A DNA stretch of 64,000 nt. It comes from Actinomycetes bacterium (GTDB lineage: Bacteria > Actinomycetota > Acidimicrobiia > IMCC26256 > JANYLB01). The translations under genes and the position numbers were made by a program. The stretch lies in assembly GCA_025363815.1 (NCBI GenBank), contig JANYLB010000016.1:62001-126000 (forward strand), given 5' to 3'. Each line of letters opens with the position of its first letter. Position 1 is the stretch's first letter. Shown here in pieces: positions 7,722 through 16,689 of this stretch. The notes beneath the pieces were generated by a model, which ran no database searches, was not told where the DNA came from, and saw only the letters and a program-made list of their open reading frames with translations.

Positions 7722-8630
7722 ATGAACAACTGCATCTCCAGCCACGAGCGGTGGATCGATGCCGACGGCCTGTTCATGCACGCACTCGAGTGGGACGGAA
7801 CCGGAGGTGATCTCGCCGACCCGGATCGCGCCCCGCAACCAGTGCTCCTCGTTCACGGCCTCGGGGGAAGCACCACCAACTGGTTGGCGGTCGGACCCGA
7901 GCTCGCGGCGCGATTGAAGACGACTGTCACCGCGGTCGACCTCGCCGGATTCGGCCGGACCCGGCCCGACGGTCGAAAGGCATCGCTCGGCACCAACGGC
8001 CGGCTGCTCGAGGCCTTCGCACTCGACCAGGGTCCGTTCGTGGTGATCGGCAACTCCATGGGCGGAGCGCTCAGCGTTGGGCTCGCCGCCCGTCACCCAG
8101 AGCTCGTCACCGCGCTCGTGCTCGTCGACCCGGCGGTGCCCCGGCCCCGCGCCAACCGAAGCAACGTCGTGCGGGCAGCGCGTTTCGCGGCCATGGGCGT
8201 CCCCCGGATCGGGGGACCGCTCATGGAGGGTCGGGCGCGCGCGCTCGGGCCGGAGCGGCTCGTCGGACAGACGCTGCGCGTCGTGATGCAACGCACCGAT
8301 CGCCTTGATCCCGCGGCGCGCGCCGAGATGGTGCTCCAGGCCCAGGAGAGGGTCGGATACCCGGAATCAAGCCGCGCCTACGCCGAAGCCGCCGGGTCGT
8401 TGTTTCGCTACCTCGCGCAGCCGATGCGTCACGATCTCGCCGCGGTCAAGGCCCCGACTCTCCTGATTCACGGCGCGCAGGACCGCCTCGTGCCCCTGTC
8501 GTTCGTGCAAGCCGTCGTGGCCCATCGGCCCGAGTGGCAGCTCGAGGTGTTCGATGACTGCGGCCACGTTCCGATGCTCGAGTTCCCTGAGCGCTTCGTC
8601 GACACGATCGTCTCCTGGCGCAACGCCTGA
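7722..8630 (+). CDS. Alpha/beta-fold hydrolase
   Basis: 302 aa. The start at ATG 7722 is supported by a -10-like TAATCT 7 nt upstream (leaderless) and by the position of the first strand. The oxyanion-hole region VLLVHGLGGST, the nucleophile elbow GNSMGG (Ser112), an acid in HGAQDRLVP (Asp254) and DDCGHVPMLEFPERF (His282) give a complete catalytic triad. There is no signal peptide, so it is cytoplasmic. Substrate unknown; the family includes esterases, haloalkane dehalogenases, epoxide hydrolases and meta-cleavage hydrolases. It is divergent from the swivelling-domain operon, with about 80 bp between them. Confidence 0.85.
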   Translation: MNNCISSHERWIDADGLFMHALEWDGTGGDLADPDRAPQPVLLVHGLGGSTTNWLAVGPELAARLKTTVTAVDLAGFGRTRPDGRKASLGTNGRLLEAFALDQGPFVVIGNSMGGALSVGLAARHPELVTALVLVDPAVPRPRANRSNVVRAARFAAMGVPRIGGPLMEGRARALGPERLVGQTLRVVMQRTDRLDPAARAEMVLQAQERVGYPESSRAYAEAAGSLFRYLAQPMRHDLAAVKAPTLLIHGAQDRLVPLSFVQAVVAHRPEWQLEVFDDCGHVPMLEFPERFVDTIVSWRNA

Positions 8631-8703
8631 TCTCGCCGGTCCGCGTGACCACGCGGACCCCTGGCGCGACCAGACCGGGGTAGTTGGCCCACCGCCCCAG
8701 CTC

Positions 8704-8733
8704 TTGGCCCGGACCCGCTCGTGCGGCTACCGT
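8704..8733 (+). promoter_or_regulatory. Putative promoter of the SapM-like phosphatase gene
   Basis: TTGGCC (8704-8709) and TACCGT (8728-8733) are separated by 18 bp. The -10 ends 7 nt before the GTG at 8741, so the message is probably leaderless, which decides that start over the TTG at 8684. Confidence 0.5.
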
Positions 8734-8740
8734 CACCCTC

Positions 8741-9670
8741 GTGCTCGCATGGACGCGGAACCGGACCGGAGTGTGGAGATCGCCCGTCGTGGCGGTCGGA
8801 ATCGCGCTCGTCGTAGGCCTCGTCGGGGCCGCGTGCAGCCCTCCGGGCCAGGGCGGGTCGGCCCCGTGCGCTCAGCGCGCAGCGCCGACCCGCTATCGCC
8901 ACGTCGTGTGGATCTGGATGGAGAACCACAGCTACTCCGAGGTGATCGGATCGCCGCAGGCGCCGTTCCAGACCGGCCTCGTCGAGCAGTGCGCGGCGGC
9001 CACGGCCCAAGCCGTGGTCGGCTCGCCATCGCTACCCAACTACATCGGCGCCACCGCCGGACAGAACTTCGGGATCGCCGACGACGCCGCCCCGTCGGAC
9101 CATTTGATCACGGATGACAACATATTTCGCCAGGTGCGGGCGTCAAACGGCGTCGCCAAGTCGTACCAGGAGGCGATGCCGTCCAACTGCGCGCTCACGA
9201 GCAGCGGGCTGTACGCGGTGAAGCACAATCCCGCCGCCTACTTCAGCGCGGCCGCCGACCGGGCCGCGTGCCAACTTGACAATGTCGCGATGGGTTCGAC
9301 GACCGGTGGTGCCTTCATCCATGCGATCAAGAACGACGCGCTCCCGACGCTGGCGTTCGTGACTCCGGATCTCTGCAACGACACACACGACTGCGCCGTC
9401 GACGTCGGCGACCGCTGGCTCGCGAAGTGGATTCCGAAGATCACCGCGAGCGCCGCGTACGCACGGGGCGACACCGCGGTCGTCATCACCTACGACGAGC
9501 CGACACCGGTGCCGAACGTGTGGATCGCTCCGTCGGTTAAGCCCGGCGCCCGGATGACGAATCCCACGGATCACTACGCCGCGCTTCGCACCATCGAGGA
9601 GATGCTCGGGCTCCCGCTCCTCGCCCAGGCTGCGAATGCGCCGAGCTACCGGGCGACCTTCCACCTCTGA
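8741..9670 (+). CDS. Secreted phosphoesterase, SapM-like acid phosphatase family
   Basis: 309 aa from GTG 8741. The N-terminus has Arg residues, a hydrophobic stretch (VVAVGIALVVGLVGAAC) and a Cys that may be lipidated, although the lipobox is imperfect. The mature part shows family motifs: VWIWMENHSYSEVIG, PNYIGATAGQN, AVKHNPAAYF, TPDLCNDTHDC, AVVITYDEP and DHYAALRTIEEMLGLPLL, as in bacterial acid phosphatases and phospholipase C-type phosphoesterases such as mycobacterial SapM. It probably hydrolyses phosphomonoesters or phospholipids outside the membrane. Exact substrate unknown. Confidence 0.82.
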   Translation: MLAWTRNRTGVWRSPVVAVGIALVVGLVGAACSPPGQGGSAPCAQRAAPTRYRHVVWIWMENHSYSEVIGSPQAPFQTGLVEQCAAATAQAVVGSPSLPNYIGATAGQNFGIADDAAPSDHLITDDNIFRQVRASNGVAKSYQEAMPSNCALTSSGLYAVKHNPAAYFSAAADRAACQLDNVAMGSTTGGAFIHAIKNDALPTLAFVTPDLCNDTHDCAVDVGDRWLAKWIPKITASAAYARGDTAVVITYDEPTPVPNVWIAPSVKPGARMTNPTDHYAALRTIEEMLGLPLLAQAANAPSYRATFHL

Positions 9671-9695
9671 AGCTCGGTAATCACATCTCAGAAAG

Positions 9696-10688
9696 TCAGG
9701 AAATGAGACCGAGTGAGCGAACCTCGTCGCGCTCTGCGACCAGCTCCTCGGTCGTAAGACGGATCTTCTCCCGGGCGAACGCATCGTGTTCGATGCCTTC
9801 AGCGATGCTCCACGCCGAACCGGTGCTGTGGATCGGGAACCCGAACTGGAGACCTTCGGGCGTGCCGTATTCGCCGTTGCTCGCCACGGCCAGCGAGTGG
9901 AAGTCGCCTTTGGGAGTCGGGCGCCACACGCTGTTCACCGAGTCGATCGCCGCGTGCGCGGCCGACGCAGCCGACGACAAACCACGAGCCTCGATCACCG
10001 CGGCACCGCGCTTCTGCACGGTCTCGATGAACGGGCCCTGCAGCCAGGCATCGTCGCCGATCACCTCGGGCGCGGGTTTGCCGCTGATCTTCGCGTGCGC
10101 GAAGTCGGGAAACTGGGTGGCCGAGTGGTTGCCCCAGATCGCAAGGTTTGTCACCTCGCGCACCGCCACCCCCGCCTTCTTCGCAAGCTGAGTCTTCGCC
10201 CGGTTCTCGTCGAGGCGGGTCATCGAGAACCAGCGGTCGGCGGAAACGTCCGGCGCGTTGCTTCGGGCGATCAGACAGTTCGTGTTGGCAGGATTGCCGA
10301 CGACGAGCACGCGCACGTCGGCCGCCGCGTGCGCGTTGATCGCCTGGCCCTGCGGCTTGAAGATCCCTCCGTTCACGTTGAGCAGGTCGCCACGCTCCAT
10401 GCCCGCCTTGCGGGGGATCGATCCCACCAGCAGCGCCCAAGAGGTGCCGCTGAACGCGGTTTTGAGATCGGCTGTCGCCTCGATCCCTTCGAGCAACGGG
10501 TGGGCACCGTCTTCGAGCTCCATGACGACACCTTCGAGCGACTTCATCGCCGGCTCGATCTCGAGCAGTCGGAGCACGACGGGCTGGTCGGGGCCGAGCA
10601 GCTGACCGGAAGCGATCCGGTGCACCAGCGCGTAGCCGATCTGACCGGCAGCGCCGGTGACGGTGACATGAAGGGGGGTCTTGGCCAT
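9696..10688 (-). CDS. mdh: Malate dehydrogenase
   Basis: Interconverts malate and oxaloacetate with NAD in the TCA cycle. 330 aa, with the Rossmann motif [12 protein letters not shown] at the N-terminus, the Arg-bearing substrate loop [24 protein letters not shown], and the catalytic His in [13 protein letters not shown]. This is the long bacterial/plant-chloroplast-like MDH subfamily used by Actinobacteria. The gene follows a J-domain protein by 9 nt, yet a TAACCT hexamer lies 6 nt before its ATG and overlaps the upstream stop codon, so it may also have its own leaderless promoter. Confidence 0.95.
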   Translation of the reverse strand: MAKTPLHVTVTGAAGQIGYALVHRIASGQLLGPDQPVVLRLLEIEPAMKSLEGVVMELEDGAHPLLEGIEATADLKTAFSGTSWALLVGSIPRKAGMERGDLLNVNGGIFKPQGQAINAHAAADVRVLVVGNPANTNCLIARSNAPDVSADRWFSMTRLDENRAKTQLAKKAGVAVREVTNLAIWGNHSATQFPDFAHAKISGKPAPEVIGDDAWLQGPFIETVQKRGAAVIEARGLSSAASAAHAAIDSVNSVWRPTPKGDFHSLAVASNGEYGTPEGLQFGFPIHSTGSAWSIAEGIEHDAFAREKIRLTTEELVAERDEVRSLGLIS

Positions 10689-10694
10689 TCGCCG

Positions 10695-10700
10695 AGGTTA
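10695..10700 (-). promoter_or_regulatory. Putative -10 box of mdh overlapping the upstream stop codon
   Basis: On the minus strand TAACCT ends 6 nt before the mdh ATG. Its TAA is also the stop codon of the J-domain gene. No convincing -35 was identified. Confidence 0.35.
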
Positions 10701-11543
10701 GGCGGAAGCGGCCTCTTCTGCGGGAACGGAGGAACGGTGACCGTAGGTCGGTGAAATCGGCACCCGGGGATCGATCGAGTCGAGGAGCAGCTCGCGTGCT
10801 TCCGCCAGCTCGGCGATGCGCTCGGCCGCGCCGAGCGACGTTCCGCCCTGGTCCGGGTGCGCGACCCGCAACAGCCGGCGAAACCGTCGCTGCACATCGG
10901 CGCGCTCGACCACGGTGTCGGAGTGCAACCCGAGCACCTCCATCGCCCACCTCTGCTCGGCCGACACGTTGCGCCACACCTCGGGGTCAAACGCCGCGCC
11001 GGCCTCTCCGGAGCCGTTGCCCACGGAGTACGTGCCGGGCGGAGGCGGCGCGGCACCGGGCACGCCGTGGAGGAGCCGGCGGATCTCGACCCCTTCGGGC
11101 ATCTCCCCCGGTCGTGCCAATGTCGCGTCGATCACACGAAACGCGATCGAGCGGGACGTCGATCCCATCGCGGCCGCGGCCATGAGCGCGCAGATCACCT
11201 GCGGGGCCGCGTGGCCGTGCACGTCGAGTTCGAGGACGACGCGCCCGGGCTCTGAGAGGAACCGATGCCGCGAACGATCGAGGCCGTGGATGTCGGTCTG
11301 GAGCCGGAATCGGAGCGCGATGCGCGGAACTACGAGGTCTCCCTTACGGGCGTCGCGCACGAAGCGGGGAAGCAGCTCCCGCTGCTCCTCGTCGAGCCCG
11401 TCGAAGAACTCCGAGACGACTGCGCCCAGGAGAACCGCGCCGTACGCGCTGCCGTTCGTCGGCAGGTAGCCCGGGTCGAGCGCGACGCGTCGGGTCGGCT
11501 GATGCCGGCGCGTGTGGCGAACGTTCAGCTCCGCGAGGACCAC
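10698..11543 (-). CDS. Atypical protein with C-terminal J-domain
   Basis: 281 aa. Residues about 200-265 resemble a J-domain: WAMEVLGLHSDTVVERADVQ, then FRRLLRVAHPDQGG with the diagnostic HPD tripeptide, then an ERIAELAEARELLLD helix. J-domains stimulate DnaK ATPase. Unlike DnaJ, this domain is at the C-terminus and there is no Gly/Phe region, zinc finger or client domain. The first 200 residues form an unrecognised globular domain ending in a Pro-rich linker (PGAAPPPPGTY). Start GTG 11543 has a GGGAGG site seven bases upstream. It lies between icd and mdh, perhaps by operon history. Confidence 0.78.
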   Translation of the reverse strand: MVLAELNVRHTRRHQPTRRVALDPGYLPTNGSAYGAVLLGAVVSEFFDGLDEEQRELLPRFVRDARKGDLVVPRIALRFRLQTDIHGLDRSRHRFLSEPGRVVLELDVHGHAAPQVICALMAAAAMGSTSRSIAFRVIDATLARPGEMPEGVEIRRLLHGVPGAAPPPPGTYSVGNGSGEAGAAFDPEVWRNVSAEQRWAMEVLGLHSDTVVERADVQRRFRRLLRVAHPDQGGTSLGAAERIAELAEARELLLDSIDPRVPISPTYGHRSSVPAEEAASA

Positions 11544-11568
11544 GCCCCGCCCTCCCGACCGACCGTGG

Positions 11569-12771
11569 TTACAGCCTGTCTACGATTGCCGAGGCGAACT
11601 CGGATGTCTTCACCTCGGTGGCGCCGTCCATGAGGCGAGCGAAGTCGTAGGTGACGATCTTGTCGGCGATGGTGGCTTCGAGCGCAGCCACGATGTCATC
11701 GGCCGCTTCCTGCCAGCCCAGGTGCTCGAGCATCATCACGCCACTCAGGAGCAGCGAACCCGGGTTCACCTTGTCCTGGCCGGCGTACTTCGGGGCGGTG
11801 CCGTGGGTGGCTTCGAAGATGCCGTGGCCGGTGACGTAGTTGATGTTGCCGCCGGGGGCGATGCCGATCCCGCCGACCTGCGCCGCCAGCGCGTCCGACA
11901 GGTAGTCGCCGTTCAGGTTGAGGGTCGCGATCACGTCGAACTCGTCGGGGCGCGTGAGCACCTGCTGAAGGGTGATGTCGGCGATCGCGTCTTTCACCAG
12001 GATCTTGTCGCCGGGATTGCCATCGCAGTCGTCCCAACCGACCGCGACATCGGCGAACTCATCGCGCGTGAGCTCGTAGCCCCAGTTGCGGAACGCGCCC
12101 TCGGTGAACTTCATGATGTTGCCCTTGTGTACGAGCGTGACCGACTTGCGTCCGCGTTCCGTCGCGTAAGTGAGAGCCGCGCGGATCAGACGCTTCGAGC
12201 CGCTCTGCGAGACGGGCTTGATCCCGATGCCAGAGTCGGGCTTGATCTCCCAGCCAAAGTTGTCCTTGAGCAGGCCGATGAGCTTCTTGGCCGAAGGCGT
12301 ACCTTCCTCAACCTCGAGGCCGGCGTAGATGTCTTCGGTGTTCTCGCGAAAGATCACCATGTCGACGAGCTCAGGACGCTTCACCGGGCTCGGGACACCG
12401 GCGAAGTAACGCACCGGGCGCAGGCACACGTAAAGGTCGAGGATCTGGCGCAGCGCTACGTTGAGGCTGCGGATGCCGCCGCCGATCGGAGTCGTGAGCG
12501 GCCCCTTGATGCCGATCAGGTACTCACGGAACGTGTCGACGGTCGCCTGCGGAAGCCAATCACCGGTCTCGTCGAAGGCCTTCTGGCCCGCGAGGACCTC
12601 GAGCCACTCGATCCGGCGCTTGCCGCCGTAGCGCTTGGCGACGGTGGCATCGATGACGAGCCTGGCCGCAGGCCAGATGTCGACGCCGGTGCCATCGCCT
12701 TCGATGAACGGGATGATGGGCTCGGCGGGAACGTCGAGCACGCCATCGGTCAGGGAAATCTTCTCGGGCAT
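11569..12771 (-). CDS. icd: Isocitrate dehydrogenase, NADP-type
   Basis: Converts isocitrate to 2-oxoglutarate and CO2 with reduction of NADP. 400 aa with the features of the E. coli Icd family: [14 protein letters not shown] at the N-terminus, SLNVALRQ with the phosphorylatable/substrate-binding Ser, [27 protein letters not shown], and NLNGDYLSD with metal-binding Asp. The C-terminal [19 protein letters not shown] segment contains the cofactor-binding loop. A TAACAT hexamer six bases before the ATG suggests a leaderless promoter. It is 25 nt upstream of the J-domain gene and runs in the same direction as mdh. Confidence 0.95.
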   Translation of the reverse strand: MPEKISLTDGVLDVPAEPIIPFIEGDGTGVDIWPAARLVIDATVAKRYGGKRRIEWLEVLAGQKAFDETGDWLPQATVDTFREYLIGIKGPLTTPIGGGIRSLNVALRQILDLYVCLRPVRYFAGVPSPVKRPELVDMVIFRENTEDIYAGLEVEEGTPSAKKLIGLLKDNFGWEIKPDSGIGIKPVSQSGSKRLIRAALTYATERGRKSVTLVHKGNIMKFTEGAFRNWGYELTRDEFADVAVGWDDCDGNPGDKILVKDAIADITLQQVLTRPDEFDVIATLNLNGDYLSDALAAQVGGIGIAPGGNINYVTGHGIFEATHGTAPKYAGQDKVNPGSLLLSGVMMLEHLGWQEAADDIVAALEATIADKIVTYDFARLMDGATEVKTSEFASAIVDRL

Positions 12772-12777
12772 GGCGCC

Positions 12778-12783
12778 ATGTTA
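12778..12783 (-). promoter_or_regulatory. Putative -10 box of icd, leaderless type
   Basis: TAACAT on the minus strand ends 6 nt before the icd ATG at 12771. No ribosome-binding site lies between. Confidence 0.4.
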
Positions 12784-12845
12784 TCTAAGGGCCCCGCCCG
12801 CCTTCCCAACGAGTCGCGCCCCGGCGAGACCACGAACCAGACTGC

Positions 12846-13070
12846 TCAGTTCAAGACGACCACGATGACGAGAACCACTACGTAGATCGCGACGAGCCCA
12901 CCGATCGTCGCCCAGAGCGCCCCGCGGGAGAACGGGTTCGGGTTTCCCGGCCCGATGCCGACGACCATCCCGCACATCCGACACCGCTCGTCGTCCGCGC
13001 CGAGCGGCGAGCCGCAGAGGGCACATGCGCCTACGTCGGGTACGGGGATGTTGGCATCGGGCACGCTCAT
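12846..13070 (-). CDS. Small membrane protein with N-terminal zinc ribbon
   Basis: 74 aa. Two CxxC knuckles (CALCG and CRMCG, about residues 16-34) look like a rubredoxin-type zinc ribbon. They are followed by one C-terminal transmembrane helix (GALWATIGGLVAIYVVVLVI). The ATG overlaps the folD stop by four bases (ATGA), so the two are translated together. Function unknown; such ribbon-plus-helix proteins are common in Actinobacteria. Confidence 0.75.
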   Translation of the reverse strand: MSVPDANIPVPDVGACALCGSPLGADDERCRMCGMVVGIGPGNPNPFSRGALWATIGGLVAIYVVVLVIVVVLN

Positions 13071-13933
13071 CGCGCCATCCCGGCGCGGCGTTCGGCGGCC
13101 TCGACGAGGTTGCGGAACAACATGGCGATCGTGGTCGGGCCGACGCCACCGACTCGTGGGGTGATCGCCCCCGCGATCGCTTCGCAGCGCTCGTCGACGT
13201 CGGCCAGGAGCTTGCGACCGTCGTAGCGCACTCCCCCGCCGACGACCACCGCTCCCGGCGAGATGTGCTCAGGCGCCAGGATCCCCGGCACGCCCGCAGC
13301 CGCGATCACGATCCCGGCCCTGCGGGTGTAACTCGGCCAGTCGGGAACTCCCGTGTGCACGACGGTGACTGCCGCGTTTGCCGTCGGTCGCTTCTGTGAG
13401 AGCAGCAACGCGAGGGGACGACCCAAGGTCATGCCCCGACCGAGTATGCACACCTCGTGGCCGGCTACGGGGATCTCGTAGAACGCGAGCAGCGCTTCGA
13501 TTCCGGCGGGGGTGCACGGCACCGGACCCGACAGCATCAGCGCGAGACGGCCCATGTTCACAGGGTGCAACCCGTCGACATCTTTGTCGGGGTCGAGCTC
13601 GGCCAGGGCAGCCTCGTAGTCGATCTGGGGTGGCGCCGGATGCTGGAACAGGATCCCGTCGATTTCGGGATCGTCGTTGAGCGCTCTGACCGCGGCGATC
13701 ACCGTCGCCTGCTCGGCGTCGGCCGGGAGGTGGATGTGGGGCGAGGAGCAGCCCAGCTCACCGGCCTTGGCCTGCTTCATGGCGATGTAGCGGGCGCTCG
13801 CGTCGTCGTCACCGACGAGGAGCGTGCCGAGACCGGGCGTGTGGCCGCTCGCCCGGAGCTTGTCGATCCGCGGTATCAAGTCGGCGAATACCGCATCGGC
13901 GACCGGGCCTCCCGGCATCAGCTTCGCGGTCAT
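13067..13933 (-). CDS. folD: Methylenetetrahydrofolate dehydrogenase/cyclohydrolase
   Basis: Bifunctional enzyme making 10-formyl-THF from 5,10-methylene-THF, which supplies the formyl groups used by PurN and PurH encoded just upstream. 288 aa. Visible family features are GTLLVGDDDASARYIAMKQ with the catalytic Lys in the YxxxK context, DGILFQHPAP, DKDVDGLHPVNMGRL, CTPAGIEALL, GRGMTLGRPLALLL (the variant of the GRSxxVGxP cofactor motif) and VGGVGPTTIAMLF. It is 10 nt downstream of purH and overlaps the following zinc-ribbon gene. The unit purN-purH-folD is a coherent one-carbon/purine module. Confidence 0.94.
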   Translation of the reverse strand: MTAKLMPGGPVADAVFADLIPRIDKLRASGHTPGLGTLLVGDDDASARYIAMKQAKAGELGCSSPHIHLPADAEQATVIAAVRALNDDPEIDGILFQHPAPPQIDYEAALAELDPDKDVDGLHPVNMGRLALMLSGPVPCTPAGIEALLAFYEIPVAGHEVCILGRGMTLGRPLALLLSQKRPTANAAVTVVHTGVPDWPSYTRRAGIVIAAAGVPGILAPEHISPGAVVVGGGVRYDGRKLLADVDERCEAIAGAITPRVGGVGPTTIAMLFRNLVEAAERRAGMAR

Positions 13934-13943
13934 GGGGTGATGC

Positions 13944-15446
13944 TCAATGCAGGAAGTGCCTTTCCCCGGTGAAGATCATCGCGAGTCCGAGCTCATCGGC
14001 CCGCTCGATGTTCACATCATCCCGCATCGCCCCACCCGGTTGGATGATCACCGCGACGCCGGCGGCGGCGGCGGCCTCGATCCCGTCGGGAAAGGGGTAG
14101 AAGGCATCGCTAGCGCCGGCGCCCCCTCTGGCCCGGCCATCGGCCTTCTTGGCCGCGATCTCGCCCGATTCGACCCGGTTCTGCTGGCCGGCTCCGATGC
14201 CCACGGCCTGGCCATCCTTGACCAAGACGATCGCGTTCGACTTCACGTGCCCGCAAACGCGCCACGCGAGCTCGGTGTCAATCCACTGCTCGGTGGTCGG
14301 ATGCACCTTCGTCACGATCCGCCAGTCAGCGCGGGTCGCCGCGAAGTTGTGCTCCTGCTGTACGAGGAAGCCCCCCGAGATCCGGCGATAGTCGCGGCCG
14401 AGTGGTTCGGGAAGCCCGGGCGCCTCGAGCAGGCGGGTGTTCTTGCGCTTGGCCCGGAGCACGTCGAGCGCGCCGGGCGCGTATCCGGGCGCGATCACGA
14501 CGTCGGCCTGGGGTCCGTCGGCCATCAACGCGACCGTCTCGGAGTCGAGCGGTCGGTTCACCGCGACGATGCCGCCGAACGCCGAGCGTTCGTCGCATTC
14601 GAGAGCCCGTCGGTAAACGGTGGCGAGGTCGGCACCAACCGCGACACCGCACGGATTCGCGTGCTTGATGATGGCGCAGGTCGGCCGGTCACCGAGGTCG
14701 TGAACGAGCCGCCACGCAGCATCGGTGTCGTAGAAGTTCAGGTACGAGAGCGCGAGACCGCCATGGCGTATGACCGCATCCCACCAACTCTCGCTGCCCG
14801 CGAGCCGGTACCGAGCCGCGGCCTGGTGGGGGTTCTCGCCGTAGCGCAACGGCTCATCGGTGCGGGTCAACGCGAGTACGACGCGCTTTGGGAGCACATC
14901 GTCGGCCTGCAACCACTCGACGATGGCTGCGTCGTACGCGGCTGTGCGCGCGAATGCTTCGAGCGCGAGCGCGCGACGCGTCGCGGCGCTGAGCGCGCCG
15001 TCGGCACGCAGCTCTTTGAGCACGGCGTCGTACTGATCGGGGCTGGTCACGATCGCGACCGACGCGTGGTTTTTGGCCGCTGCCCGCGTCATCGCGGGTC
15101 CACCGATGTCGATGAGATCGACCGACGGATCGGTGTGGAACGGGTAGAGGTTCGAGACCACGAGATCGAACGGCTCGATGTCGTACTCGGCCATCTCGGC
15201 CCGGTGGGTCTCGCTCGTCGGATCGGCTAGCAAACCGCCGTGGATCTTGGGGTGCAGCGTGACCACCCGGTGGTCGAGAATCGGCGGGAAGCCGGTGATC
15301 TCCGCGACATCGGTCACAGGAAGGCCGGCCTCGGTGAGCGCTTGGGCCGTGCTGCGGCTCGACACCAGCTCCCACCCGAGGTCGCGTAGGCCGCACGCGA
15401 GCTCCGCCACGCCGGTCTTGTCGTACACGGAGATAAGGGCACGCAT
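13944..15446 (-). CDS. purH: AICAR formyltransferase/IMP cyclohydrolase
   Basis: Catalyses the last two steps of purine synthesis, formylating AICAR and closing the ring to IMP. 500 aa, normal length. The N-terminal cyclohydrolase (MGS-like) domain begins ALISVYDKTGVAELA and contains HPKIHGGLLAD and GGPAMTRAAAKNHA. The transformylase domain contains YGENPHQAAARY, CAIIKHANPCGVAVG with the catalytic Lys-His pair, KSNAIVLVKDGQAVGIGAGQ and the DAFYPFPDG segment. The start overlaps the purN stop by one base (TGATG). Confidence 0.95.
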   Translation of the reverse strand: MRALISVYDKTGVAELACGLRDLGWELVSSRSTAQALTEAGLPVTDVAEITGFPPILDHRVVTLHPKIHGGLLADPTSETHRAEMAEYDIEPFDLVVSNLYPFHTDPSVDLIDIGGPAMTRAAAKNHASVAIVTSPDQYDAVLKELRADGALSAATRRALALEAFARTAAYDAAIVEWLQADDVLPKRVVLALTRTDEPLRYGENPHQAAARYRLAGSESWWDAVIRHGGLALSYLNFYDTDAAWRLVHDLGDRPTCAIIKHANPCGVAVGADLATVYRRALECDERSAFGGIVAVNRPLDSETVALMADGPQADVVIAPGYAPGALDVLRAKRKNTRLLEAPGLPEPLGRDYRRISGGFLVQQEHNFAATRADWRIVTKVHPTTEQWIDTELAWRVCGHVKSNAIVLVKDGQAVGIGAGQQNRVESGEIAAKKADGRARGGAGASDAFYPFPDGIEAAAAAGVAVIIQPGGAMRDDVNIERADELGLAMIFTGERHFLH

Positions 15447-16003
15447 CAGTCGTCCTCTTCAATGAGTTGACGGAGCACCGCCGGGTAGATGCGGCGTTCC
15501 ACCGCTTTGATCCGCTCGTGAAGGGTTGCGGCGGTGTCTTCGGCGAGGACGGGGACCGCCTCCTGGGCGAGGATCGGCCCGTCATCGACTTCGAGGCGCG
15601 CGATGTGGACCGTGCAGCCGGTGACCTTCACCCCGGCGGCGAGCGCTTCGTCGACAGCGTGCCATCCCTTGAACGCGGGTAGCAGCGCGGGATGGGTGTT
15701 CACAATCCTATCGGGGTAGGCGTCATGCGCCGGCTTGTCGAGAATGGTGCCGAAGCCGGCCATTGCCACCAGCTCCACCCGGTGACGCTCCAGTGCATCG
15801 ACCACGCGTTCAGTGTACGCGAATCGGTCGAAATCGTCGCCAAAGCTCTCCCGGTCGACCAGCTCGCTGGGAAGGCCTGCCGCTTCGGCTCGTTCGAGGG
15901 CTCCGCACGGCCGGTCGGCCAGCACGACAGCGATCGGGAGACCCTCCTCGAGCATGGCCTGAAGAATGGTCCCACTTCCGGACGCGAGCACCGCCAAGCG
16001 CAT
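15446..16003 (-). CDS. purN: Phosphoribosylglycinamide formyltransferase
   Basis: Transfers formyl from 10-formyl-THF to GAR, step three of purine synthesis. 185 aa from ATG 16003, which gives the classical N-terminus MRLAVLASGSGT; a TTG at 16012 is possible, but a -10-like TAGCTT lies 7 nt before the ATG. Other motifs are MAGFGTILD and NTHPALLPAFKG (most homologues have HPSLLP, so the Ser is Ala here), HIARLEVDDGPILAQ and the C-terminal LHERIKAVERRIYP helix. Coupled to purH. Confidence 0.93.
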   Translation of the reverse strand: MRLAVLASGSGTILQAMLEEGLPIAVVLADRPCGALERAEAAGLPSELVDRESFGDDFDRFAYTERVVDALERHRVELVAMAGFGTILDKPAHDAYPDRIVNTHPALLPAFKGWHAVDEALAAGVKVTGCTVHIARLEVDDGPILAQEAVPVLAEDTAATLHERIKAVERRIYPAVLRQLIEEDD

Positions 16004-16010
16004 CGGCCTC

Positions 16011-16016
16011 AAGCTA
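16011..16016 (-). promoter_or_regulatory. Putative -10 box of purN, leaderless type
   Basis: On the minus strand TAGCTT ends 7 nt before the purN ATG at 16003. It is inferred to drive purN-purH-folD and possibly the genes beyond. Confidence 0.4.
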
Positions 16017-16169
16017 GCGCCAAGCGCTCACAATCCCCAGATGCAGTACCCCCGCATTGGTACGATGGCGCCGAGCGCGTCGTGCTCAAGGTGCTGCACC
16101 CGTCCGCCGACAGGTTCATGATCGGACGTGTGCGGTACCTCCGCACCAGACAAGCAAGGACCCGGGCCA

Positions 16170-16619
16170 ATGGATCTCAACAAGCTCACAATGGGCGACA
16201 AAGTGATCGGCGTCAGCGGCATCCTCTTGCTCCTATTCAACTTCTTCCCACAGTTCGGCAAAGGCGGATACTCCGAGGGCGCCGGGTTCCTCGGTTGGCT
16301 CGCCGTGCTCGTCGGCCTCGTAGCCGTGGCTGTTGTCGCGGTCGAGCGTCTCACCACGACGGAGCTCCCGAAGCTTCCTGTGAGCACCGACCACGCGCTC
16401 CTCGGTCTCGGCGGTATCGCCGCGATGCTCGAGGTGCTGCAGCTCGTGATCGGCAGCACTTACTCGATCCTCGGCTACTCGGTGTCGCTCGACCGCAAGT
16501 TCGGTCTGTTCCTCGCCGTGCTCGCCGCGATCGGGATCGCCGCCGGTGGCTTCATGCGTACCCGCGAGAGCATCTCGCCCGCTGCTCCATCAACGCCCCC
16601 GACCACTCCACCCGCGTGA
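16170..16619 (+). CDS. Four-helix integral membrane protein of unknown function
   Basis: 149 aa from ATG 16170, with an AAGGA site (16156-16160) nine bases upstream; the in-frame TTG or GTG further up lacks one. Hydrophobic segments are visible at about residues 11-25 (VIGVSGILLLLFNFF), 37-57, 72-92 and 108-124, ending in a short Pro/Thr-rich cytoplasmic or external tail (PSTPPTTPP). The short N-terminus MDLNKLTMGDKVIGVSG resembles small actinobacterial membrane proteins with no assigned role. It is an isolated plus-strand gene between two minus-strand metabolic operons. Confidence 0.78.
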   Translation: MDLNKLTMGDKVIGVSGILLLLFNFFPQFGKGGYSEGAGFLGWLAVLVGLVAVAVVAVERLTTTELPKLPVSTDHALLGLGGIAAMLEVLQLVIGSTYSILGYSVSLDRKFGLFLAVLAAIGIAAGGFMRTRESISPAAPSTPPTTPPA

Positions 16620-16623
16620 GTAC

Positions 16624-16666
16624 GCGCCCCCCACCGGCCTAGTCGGTCATCGTCGGCGGGGGGCTC
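16624..16666. terminator. Hairpin between convergent genes
   Basis: A GC-rich inverted repeat (arms 16624-16638 and 16652-16666, mostly a C6/G6 core with two mismatches and a G-U pair) lies between the membrane-protein stop at 16619 and the sucD stop at 16690. It could terminate both strands. There is no strong T-tract, only CTCTTCG on the plus side. Confidence 0.6.
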
Positions 16667-16689
16667 TTCGTGATCGCCGGGGGTGCGGG

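Noticed and set aside
7652-8291. N-terminal extension of the swivelling-domain frame to 327 codons
   Set aside because: It runs through the divergent alpha/beta hydrolase gene on the other strand; the SD-supported ATG at 7640 gives a normal-sized domain.
11512-12885. A 457-codon plus-strand frame opposite icd
   Set aside because: Antisense shadow of isocitrate dehydrogenase.
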